The translations under genes were made by a program, and so were the position numbers. The notes under the pieces are model-generated. The model was not told the DNA's origin. It did no database searches and saw only the letters and a program-made list of their open reading frames with translations. A DNA stretch of 64,000 bases, taken from contig JASAOC010002060.1 of NCBI GenBank assembly GCA_030849835.1, positions 1 to 64,000 on the forward strand, read 5' to 3'. Positions 59,301-64,000 of the stretch are shown one piece after another. Source of the stretch: Herpetomonas samuelpessoai. Its lineage: Eukaryota; Euglenozoa; Kinetoplastea; Trypanosomatida; Trypanosomatidae. How positions within the stretch are numbered: the first letter of the stretch is position 1; each line of letters opens with the position of its first letter.

Positions 59301-61389
59301 TTTTGCGCTCGAGGTGACGAACCACGCGAAACCAGAGGACATCTTGCAAATGAGTCCAGACATCTCCACCGTCTTTCACGACAGACAGACGTACGCACAG
59401 CTCATGGAGGGTATTCTTAAGGTGCGTCTGAAGCGCCAGATGCTCGATGTGCGGCTGCGGCAGTCGTATCAAATCCTCAAGTCCATTGGACAGGGACAGT
59501 TCGGTGACGTGTACGAGGTCCTCATGGTCGTAAGCAAAGGTCGTTTGGCCATGAAGCGCTTCCTCCTCAACTCGTCCTCGGTGAAGCTCTTTGAGCAGCT
59601 CTATCGGGAGGTGCAGATTATGAGCCAGCTGGATCACCAAAACATCATTAGCTTCTCACACACGCGGTTTGAGGGGAATGCCTATGAAATTTTCATGGAG
59701 CTCGCGGATGGCACGCTTGAGCAGCGCATTGCGAAACCCAAGGAATCGGCCGGATGGGCGCAGCGGGACCAGAGTAACATTCCCGCACCGGTGCTCGCGG
59801 CGTGGCGGTCCAACCCCATTTTCGCTCAGCAGCTGCAGCAACCGGGGCAGGACCCCCATAGCCCCTCCCAGACAGTGGCCTCTCCGCTCCGCTCCTCCGT
59901 TGACCCGCTGCTTGCTGATATCGTGGACCCGTTCACCTACATGCAGCCCACGCCAGGTGTCCCCATCGCGCCGCATGAGGCGACACTGATCCTGCACGAC
60001 GTCGCGAGCGCGATCCAGTACCTGCACAGCAACAACATCATTCACCGCGACATTAAGCCACTGAACATTCTCTTCTCTGACGGCCTCGCGAAGCTCGCCG
60101 ACTTTGGCAGCGCCGTGCGCATCAAGCAAGACCGCATGCTCACCTCGATGAAGGGCACGATTCAGTACATGGCGCCTGAGGTGTTTGTCAAGGAGCCCTA
60201 TGGCAAGCCGTGCGATATCTGGAGCCTTGGCTGCGTTATTGCCGATGTGATGGGCCTTCGCCTCGGCCACCTCGTTTGGCTGCACTCCCCTGCGCTGGCA
60301 GAGCTGTATGAGAGCATTCCCCCGGATGAGTGCGTGCCCATGACGTTGACAAACAAGTACAAGAGCGCGTTTGAAAACCATCGCTCGGCAGAAATGGCGC
60401 AGCGGGCGCTGGAGGCGCTGCAGAAAGCCTCGCGCACAGCCACGCAGGAGCGCCGCGCGCGGAACTCCTCGCTCGCCGCAGACACCGCCTCCACCACCAC
60501 GACCACGCAGCATGACAGGGACGCAGAGGCTGCCCGCACGGGAACTTCTAGCCACCTCTCGCACGACAGCGACGAGGGCACCCGCTCCGTCCCGTGCCTC
60601 TCCGAGGAGCGCGGCGTTGGCTTCTGCGCCCACACCGTGACGCTGCCGCGCTCGCTCGTTGAATTGTTTGAGGGTCTGTTCCGGCGCGACCCGGCGAAGC
60701 GCATGACGATTGAAGACGTGCTGGACCACCCGGTTTGCTGGGATACCGAGTGGATGCGGCAGATGATGACGGCCATTCACCGCGCGACGGCGCCGTCGCA
60801 GGAGAACAGCGGCAACATGGGGTCTGGGATGGGTGCAGCCTCAGGGGCCGCGGCGATGGAGAGCGGGGATGGAAGCGGCCACGGCGGAGCCCGCGGTGCG
60901 AAACGACTCACTGCCTCCATCTCGCTTGACTTATCGCTGAGTAGCACCGCCCACCTCGGCCCGGCCGCCGCCGCGGCGGCCGCGTCGGCGGCGGCGGCGG
61001 CGTTCACCAAGGCGGTCTCCGGTGCCGCTGTCGAGCAAGACAGTGGCGGCGATGAGGGGGAAACGCGTGCTGCACTCCCGTCGGCAACGGTTGCGGTCAG
61101 CGCCACCGCCACCCTCACCAAAAGCCCCGCAGCGCCGCCACCACCGGTCTCACCGGAGGCACCGCCCTTGCTAACCGACACGTGCCAGGGCCTGCCCTCG
61201 GAATCAGAAACCGGGAACGTGAGCAACATCACTGTCGTTGTCGCGTCGCCTGCGGACTCCGCCGTGGGAGAGCTCAACGAACCAACGCTCGCGAACCAGC
61301 AAGAAGCGCAACCGCAGCTGCAACATCCGCAGCCAGCGCAGTCGCAGAATGCAACAGCTGTGGATCTTTCCTTGCACTCCTTTGCGTAG
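50359..61389 (+). CDS. Giant STE11-like kinase with PAS, degenerate histidine-kinase ATPase and receiver-like domains
   Basis: A 3676-residue protein. PAS-like sequence is split: PIVYANEAALRLLGHKSS with ELVGREF near 435-460, closed by YMTLYGVVEGKYYTCIAVSQ near 604. After long low-complexity sequence, a degenerate HATPase_c region appears in two parts: VPENFFLHQMAMMLVLQRAI near 1710 with MLIVDLLPADLF near 1754, and, after a Gln/Ser-rich insert, FLSLVVMDLLIACEAKVWVR near 2061 ending VQVAFPYI. The usual N-box Asn, DxGxG and GLGL elements are lost. A receiver-like domain spans about 2871-2995: VDVLVVEWD puts Glu where the phospho-Asp belongs, and the beta-5 Lys survives in NHAKPEDIL. The kinase domain (about 3036-3460) keeps GQGQFGDVYEV, LAMKRF, HRDIKPLNIL, ADFGSA and QYMAPEVF, so it should be active. 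The order is that of a hybrid histidine kinase joined to a MAP3K. The tail is Ala/Gln-rich. Confidence 0.85.
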   Translation: MEAYHSTAVVSKDRPHTTSITSSSLPQPHTQSAADATGAAVAAPSPAPRAASSFSVPSLPTVRETSHTALPLPHDGAVAATSSNTLACPLDPFHLLLRSLMQQDVEAIVCPVVVVKNNHYFAVNSKPHNTEALGAGGRLVTSTSTSNVRNNSRHPSLPVGGDTTPHVADPRIHRGEDRNPAAMGQGVAAKQPPAFAGDFSQSVLTGAVRLPPLASQLVERRRQHERQHPQPGTDAIPERELNKKKGQQLDAASAPPCVPSGHVDSSFTAAHTTDTLLTNSSNNNMGTLTTAATSASVSKSRRERTATFRDDDETVMHVRYSMSALPAISTPHFLGDTTGPTPGVPLPPPTGSGKSAGERVSPRRHVVPATRASGTATPITELDGQRITPPLGDGSPGKPGVSPHNGPTPRGGDVDRRRHASTEGGEADRGHLLRDFPIVYANEAALRLLGHKSSTELVGREFENAFRCYVPHGSDAIGGAHHGQGLHPTENRIDLSPLSSTTSSVNSSPSRSSSSRTKTGGKGTSTRRGGRAARRGLHSHSFYTKGTSKSDETSSRNSGSSSVHAISFLHVPPPPTDAAFQDAPALEELEKVGPLFTEDAEVYMTLYGVVEGKYYTCIAVSQRRVEGLEAPPSPPPPSPPVPHRCLQATTSATVSECEPSREEAAVASVDNQQNECRGNAPSGDRNQPCREGNTAPHSTSSSCGLPEIHHVTSHRRGGESTNDAAAAVREDAKDVLQAGGQPRRRSPDSPSFSSMPNTLAGASVDTQPGRSARENDVCFPEPPRESLDKGLPAILPSHTRGLGRAPEQRTASSFSAEASGTDLSLCSRCTAENSASDAAVPPHSSCSPPRHPPPLAPGTAAFFPLSVGPPTPLSQQQKRTDVPPSSSRRHLSRAKAAEAMETPYLMIFFLQQFATPESGLVQAQQQQQQQQQQEMSATLYGLATGAATTDTLASVSTARTELSITAAGSSTNVGPAQDAALTENATISPCSSRIDERTARRPSTGAQDYPGGQRGLPESTPAATAAAAVTSPHPHETSGANLVKGFGERGTTLLNPLGSNRENQPSIHQDTSGPVRRRSVHRPHGRSHHRVRAGKRSSYSSVSSGSATATVLGRIGRQGSDLRNAASSSPEVARAGVPTITSPPTHMRPGTAHTRHWSHVTVVQQQQPQHQHVHEQDSSRATWSSDGDSDFVPLGQQRSDYISASSVPFLQNFSRHNSTSPYANSLPSPSAGEHEGPQRVVSTTTASPRFGESPLEDSLWTGHPRPLPLHLSQVSPTGHVGADARTARPARQHALNSPAEDASISGRGEDDSTSNPIHVDSGDRRTSRWGKSSGGENGNSIGFSMSFTPFTTALTMPMTPVGEAVTCATSSGATQATSGPAPDRNALLQPSTNEAASLSVKLAEDRAGAETHAPSSSPPSQGPPRFQLQPHIVHNLLPFSPKSSFLAEKRPQPDPAATTSPSNAYNRRELPQATNASQSTTSVAPLLTAQRQQQYPSQHATWAHGVGSPPQPLTARPSNSSTSFGAAVYRGPLGTGAAGGTGSAEGPVTASGFAAGSESTTTTFPTGSSGASAGAAPGLLGTLASTSLASNTVLQTGGSTVPAYPFGASGVAMPNAYGSFAGGGVSAVLQASQAQSYSYAPNPNAVLNASFARRGASVTTLGGGGGSGFLPSANIYAHRAHAADAMTHTRLTRQLRQLHGVDHVCVAANVPENFFLHQMAMMLVLQRAIRHVQEANLVGADDLVAFASVRATMLIVDLLPADLFHDTRYATVMDALQQRRIAEAKELRRQRVLKDVAKTDERRHEHPSPTDEPQAKMDQQLRMIDHAVNTGVTLGAASLGTVAANSTSTPYWYVFNQSSSTGGSAVRGDSQQQQQQQQSPGVVNAAVSASQRGRAASAIPSHVHSLVQGTPLQQTLTQPRHPPLLHSPQDISFPAVANSTSTSGLYASVPPQQMGEVNAPLGASAPAPVSSPSNSMPRPLPLATSFGESLSFQNSFRISLANSIAGTGSGGPSRATASPSDPASTGFTNKEATPDAAGDERGEIERRLNWAEAGNVEEADHFLSLVVMDLLIACEAKVWVRHHGTHLASVQVAFPYITPERLDLLPTVEGVQLTRQKALATFGIATANELTEEAVTAASAPAPAIIPLRYDGVEKRFSQILRAKSVTVLPLSAEVTSANQSAKEVVPPQETAESDQGQQRPGDDRSSDETGRGGSPTIPKHGHDASSHIPPADSFSTGVGTDARDVPSADVSGEADTSLSCPAPPPSDEDCDFPRRLVNDAMASSHSGKPLASGLTPPKVRKTLACEQVSGTDLPNFDLSTYDVAEYLSSLTTTTAAAAPNPDEAAHDNKEESVQGKKQEAHQTGGQSLRKASTATDATAAPPPGGVPSFSDSRLLFGGGESAKTLSPTAAPTTPFLRGQSSHGGTFVGGGSGHSAGLANAAAGAGALPAVLGRDTGAAPTAHDNADAVHKVKTAAPTPTAAKAKDNGRSPPTPAARASDKRDTPAPVASEGGARKPAAEVAPPEKAPTAVSAPTPTTSTHSPSKRRPASTSMMHAATPSSTLTTVTIASSGVTPLFGYTLSETASAALAKFTTSFDRASVRLKPEADAKTDCNEGKGPAVTTQAAEKAEEAADKAAAAGRAAASAACNDTSAHQDQSSVLGLPSALTVDESNSPITQQPPETAARAATVPATRPNPSPPPDAQRGGNAPATAAATTTTTAGTPTAAAAASQYDWRNNSFVGGLNDSFSFSRNEFFGFTNPRAFADVRFEVETTDASGSGRSSSGRGAATSLAPGASSTATDRQAEESGKGSAEQRDFDVVASTAPGQRLDDTPLGHEALSQRSHALSSPSPHPAEESAPLSRGATRGLREFLNIVLFTRRERDDIDDALSGLGHVVITISKPRKLARFIRSGLAGVDVLVVEWDRRLITAELRELLLFNRPELPVVIMFHLTCKTDAGASQYTASRTTHSIDRGSGLLDPFALEVTNHAKPEDILQMSPDISTVFHDRQTYAQLMEGILKVRLKRQMLDVRLRQSYQILKSIGQGQFGDVYEVLMVVSKGRLAMKRFLLNSSSVKLFEQLYREVQIMSQLDHQNIISFSHTRFEGNAYEIFMELADGTLEQRIAKPKESAGWAQRDQSNIPAPVLAAWRSNPIFAQQLQQPGQDPHSPSQTVASPLRSSVDPLLADIVDPFTYMQPTPGVPIAPHEATLILHDVASAIQYLHSNNIIHRDIKPLNILFSDGLAKLADFGSAVRIKQDRMLTSMKGTIQYMAPEVFVKEPYGKPCDIWSLGCVIADVMGLRLGHLVWLHSPALAELYESIPPDECVPMTLTNKYKSAFENHRSAEMAQRALEALQKASRTATQERRARNSSLAADTASTTTTTQHDRDAEAARTGTSSHLSHDSDEGTRSVPCLSEERGVGFCAHTVTLPRSLVELFEGLFRRDPAKRMTIEDVLDHPVCWDTEWMRQMMTAIHRATAPSQENSGNMGSGMGAASGAAAMESGDGSGHGGARGAKRLTASISLDLSLSSTAHLGPAAAAAAASAAAAAFTKAVSGAAVEQDSGGDEGETRAALPSATVAVSATATLTKSPAAPPPPVSPEAPPLLTDTCQGLPSESETGNVSNITVVVASPADSAVGELNEPTLANQQEAQPQLQHPQPAQSQNATAVDLSLHSFA

Positions 61390-62039
61390 AACAATAGGAG
61401 GCCTTTTTTTTTTTCAATCTTTGGGAGAGACGCACGCGAGGCCTCCGTAAACATATATATATTTTTTCCCTGCCATCGCGATAGGCGCATGCTAGACGAG
61501 TACCCTTCCCTCCTCCTCCTCCGCCTCTTCCTCCGCCACCCCGCTCTGCACCGATGACGTGTTAACATGGAACCCTCTGTGCAGCACGAAGTGGCAACCT
61601 TCGTCTCGCGCACTCCCTCTACTTCACTTTCCCTCTTCTCTCTTTTTACTTTTTTTTTTTCATATCCATGTACAGTCACCTTCCCTCTCTCCCCCTCCCA
61701 CTCATCGACATTTTTTTAAATATACACACATCAGCACATCGACACTCGTTTCTCCTCTCCTCATCTCTCCACCTCTCTCTCTCACACGATCTCCCTTATC
61801 CTATCCTGCCATCCCATGGAACACCAAAATGTCATCGCGAAGAAAAAAAAAGTGCCTTTGAAATGTTTGCGAAAACAGGAGGGGGGGCCACCTGTCCGTC
61901 GGCACCGTGCTGCTCAATGACCTAGAGGGAAGTGCAATGAGTAGAGAATACTCATCTGGAACGCCTTTGGACAGAGACGAGGAATCTCTGTTGGATGGGA
62001 AACCTGTGAGCGAGTCTCCTCTCCCCCTTATATAAATGA

Positions 62040-62113
62040 ATTCACTCCACCGTCTCGCTCCCTCTTCCCCCCCCCACCTCCCGCCTCTTCACCGCTACTC
62101 ACCCCCACAACAG
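62040..62113 (+). promoter_or_regulatory. Candidate spliced-leader acceptor for the dioxygenase gene
   Basis: C/T-rich sequence including a C9 run ends in CAACAG, with the AG at 62112-62113. The 5' UTR would be about 180 bases and would include the A20 run next to the ATG. Confidence 0.5.
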
Positions 62114-62274
62114 AAGAAAAACTATTCAAGATATCAGGTCGTCAACACTACTAAAGCCTTCATTTATTTCTCGCTTAAAAGGCTTCTATCGAGTAAGCTT
62201 TACTTTTATTCCTAGTGTATATTGCAGTAAAACTATTCAAACCACAAACACAAAGGGAAACCCCTCGAACTTTC

Positions 62275-62294
62275 AAAAAAAAAAAAAAAAAAAA
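62275..62294 (+). repeat. A20 homopolymer abutting the start codon
   Basis: Twenty A residues followed by G and then the ATG at 62296. A run this long directly against a start codon could affect initiation or slip during replication; similar shorter A runs precede several other genes here. Confidence 0.9.
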
Positions 62295-62295
62295 G

Positions 62296-63444
62296 ATGTC
62301 TGACTGCTGGTTTATGCCCAACGTGGTCGCCGATCAGCGCGCCGAGAATCGCCTGACACCGAACCGTCCGAGTGACTTTGAGACGCTGGCCGCACTCGGT
62401 GTCTTTTACAGGCGCTTTGACCCTGACACCATCTCCGACGACGTCGCCGGCTTCATCCAGCCCTTAATGGACCAGCTGGGTTACCACTCGCACGACGTGA
62501 TCAACATTTCCAAGGAATCCTTTGGCGAGGAGAAGTTCGAAGACATGGCCCGTCAGCACTTCCAGGAACACCTGCACGAGGATGATGAGGTGCGGCTGAT
62601 TCTTGAAGGCAGCGGCTACTTTGACGTCCGCAGCGCCGAGGACGAGTGGATCCGTGTGTTGTCCAAGCCCGGTGACTGCCTTGTCCTGCCCGCTGGCATC
62701 TACCACCGCTTTACCACCGATGAGAACCTCTACATCAAGACCGTTCGTCTCTTCAAGGAGAACCCCAAGTGGCTCGCCGTGCCCCGCGAGAACGGTGAGG
62801 GCGATCGCACCGAGGCACGCAAGCTGTACCTGCAGAGGATCCACGCCGCCCCCCTGACCATCGCCGGCCCCGCGGAGAGCAACAAAGCAGATATCTTCTC
62901 TCTCCGCTACCCCAACGTCTTTGAATCCTCCATGGCCCGCCTTCTCACCCACTTTGCGAAGCGCATCGAGGCCGTCAAGGGTGCCGCGGGGCTTGCGGAC
63001 AAGAGTGAGGCAGACCTTGGCGTGCTGCTCATGTACATCACCGGCTCCGCCTCCCCATACACGCACGGGGAGAGCTGGTGCCCGGACTGCGTTGCGGCGA
63101 AGCCACACGTGCTGGAAGGGCTCACCGCGCTCCGCGAGAAGTTCGCCAAGCTCACCGACGGCGAGCAGAACGCCGCGGCGGCGGCACCTGTGTTTTTCGT
63201 GGAGGCGCCCGTTGAACGCGCCGCCTATGCTGGCAACCCAGCGTACCCCTACCGCACCCACCCCTTCCTCGCCCTGAAGGGCGTGCCGACGGTGCTGGTA
63301 CTGACCTTGAAGGAGGGCAGCCTTGCGTCTATTCTGGGAGACGAGGGCAAGCTGCTCAAGGAAAAGAACCACCCCTGGTACGAGCTCGTTGACGTCCGCG
63401 TGCGCACCGAGGAGCCGACAGCGCAGCTGCTGAGCGAGTTCTAA
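62296..63444 (+). CDS. Acireductone dioxygenase fused to a TXNDC17-like thioredoxin domain
   Basis: A 382-residue two-domain protein. Residues 1 to about 185 are an acireductone dioxygenase (ARD/Adi1), which oxidises the acireductone of the methionine salvage pathway. The metal ligands are intact: H92 and H94 with E98 in EHLHEDDEVR, and H137 in LPAGIYHRFT; SGYFDVR and the EWIRV block also match the family, as does the length. Residues about 205-382 match TXNDC17/TRP14, a thioredoxin-like disulfide reductase: GESWCPDCVAAKP with C262 and C265, then PYPYRTHPFLALKGVPTVLV containing the cis-Pro of the fold. ARD is normally a stand-alone enzyme of about 180 residues. One uninterrupted frame joins the two, with good coding bias throughout. 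The ATG at 62296 gives MSDCWFMPN, a normal ARD beginning; the upstream poly-Lys frame is not used. Confidence 0.9.
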   Translation: MSDCWFMPNVVADQRAENRLTPNRPSDFETLAALGVFYRRFDPDTISDDVAGFIQPLMDQLGYHSHDVINISKESFGEEKFEDMARQHFQEHLHEDDEVRLILEGSGYFDVRSAEDEWIRVLSKPGDCLVLPAGIYHRFTTDENLYIKTVRLFKENPKWLAVPRENGEGDRTEARKLYLQRIHAAPLTIAGPAESNKADIFSLRYPNVFESSMARLLTHFAKRIEAVKGAAGLADKSEADLGVLLMYITGSASPYTHGESWCPDCVAAKPHVLEGLTALREKFAKLTDGEQNAAAAAPVFFVEAPVERAAYAGNPAYPYRTHPFLALKGVPTVLVLTLKEGSLASILGDEGKLLKEKNHPWYELVDVRVRTEEPTAQLLSEF

Positions 63445-64000
63445 TACGCGACGGGTTCATTTATCTTCCTTTTTTTTTTCTTTTTTTGAGAAGCGCAGAA
63501 GCCCCCTGCCCGCGGTGTGCGCAGCATCAGGGTACATTCAGTAATGAATGAACATGGGGGAGGTCTTCCACATGTGCCCTTCATCCCTTTTTTTTCATTA
63601 TTTATTCACTCCTCTCTGGGATGATGGTGAGATCATTCTTGTTGCTTGCCATTCATTTTCAGTAGGAGAGGAAGGCTCGACGGCGGTAGACAACTGCCTC
63701 CTGGCAGCCATCACATGACAAGAATAAACAAACCTTCACGTATTTCGTATTCCGACCAACAGAAACTTTTTAAAAAATGTCACACCACAAGACAAAAAAA
63801 AATATTAGGGAGTGGTAATCCCCCTTCTTGAGGTTGTTTCTTTCGCTTTTCAAGTCTTCTGTTTGTTGTTGTTGCTGTCTATTTATTTATTTATTTATTT
63901 TTTCTTTTGATGCGCCTTTCCCCATGCTTACACCTTACCTTGAAAACGCCACGCTTTGCTTTTTTATCCTTGACACATAACGTGTGAGTGTGCTGCAAAG
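63445..64000 (+). other. 3' flank of the dioxygenase gene to the window end
   Basis: T-rich 3' UTR-like sequence, then A/T-rich DNA with a (TTTA)n repeat. A short frame at 63646-63831 has no recognisable content. The next gene of the array presumably starts beyond the window. Confidence 0.6.
63879..63901. repeat. (ATTT)n repeat
   Basis: Five ATTT units merging into a T run, about 430 bases after the dioxygenase stop codon. Confidence 0.85.

Larger units (their letters stand above)
61390..62295 (+). other. Intergenic region before the dioxygenase gene
   Basis: Contains a T10 run just after the kinase stop, a short TA repeat near 61455, C/T-rich tracts and, immediately before the next ATG, an A20 run (62275-62294). 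The frame of the next gene extends upstream through the A run as poly-Lys to a GTG; this extension is unlikely to be translated. Confidence 0.6.

Noticed and set aside
62215-62295. Poly-Lys N-terminal extension of the dioxygenase
   Set aside because: Encoded by the A20 run from a GTG; the conserved dioxygenase start begins at the ATG after it.
1-64000. tRNA genes, retroelements, DNA transposons, CRISPR arrays
   Set aside because: I looked for B-box-like GGTTCGA sequences in the gaps, for reverse transcriptase or transposase motifs in the frames, and for regularly spaced repeats, and found none.

Overview
The window reads as nuclear DNA of a GC-rich trypanosomatid (a kinetoplastid flagellate). 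All sixteen genes I can support lie on the + strand. They are intronless, separated by 0.4-4.2 kb of T/C-rich DNA, and many have a pyrimidine tract followed by an AG just upstream of the start codon, as expected for spliced-leader trans-splicing of a polycistronic transcript. A gene resembling the kinetoplastid RNA-editing endonucleases supports the assignment. I cannot name the genus. I saw no tRNA or rRNA genes, transposons, retroelements or CRISPR arrays.

Layout. 1-2514: TruD/Pus7-type pseudouridine synthase, probably cut at its 5' end and lacking an obvious catalytic Asp. 3360-4490: unknown protein. 5179-7575: Dbp6/DDX51-like DEAD-box helicase. 8339-8974 and 9578-10330: tandem pair of Elf1-like zinc-ribbon proteins. 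10743-13622: RNase III-type RNA-editing endonuclease with complete catalytic residues. 14282-15691: protein with an uncharacterised RIRP/NNRRLY module. 16737-20660: large PARP with three or four WWE domains, a WGR domain and a possible myristoylation site. 21499-23346: Bfr2/AATF ribosome-biogenesis factor. 24150-30644: very large protein whose motif order matches Tho2/THOC2. 31319-32731: divergent cyclophilin-like protein. 33319-35781: probable mitochondrial zinc-ribbon protein. 40014-46643: 2209-residue AGC kinase with a split PH-like domain and an MGNLPS start. 50359-61389: 3676-residue PAS / degenerate histidine-kinase ATPase / receiver-like / STE11-like kinase. 62296-63444: acireductone dioxygenase fused to a TXNDC17-like thioredoxin domain.

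Neighbouring genes in such arrays are co-transcribed but need not share a pathway. Loose themes are RNA metabolism (pseudouridylation, ribosome assembly, elongation, editing, mRNA export) in the first half and signalling (PARP, two giant kinases) in the second. The two giant kinase genes are each preceded by an unusually long (3.7-4.2 kb) pyrimidine-rich interval with no convincing gene.

The most unusual object is the 3676-residue kinase. It looks like a decayed hybrid histidine kinase (PAS, HATPase, receiver) fused in one chain to a MAP3K-type Ser/Thr kinase that keeps its full set of catalytic motifs. The WWE-WGR-PARP architecture, the candidate Tho2 and the dioxygenase-thioredoxin fusion are next.
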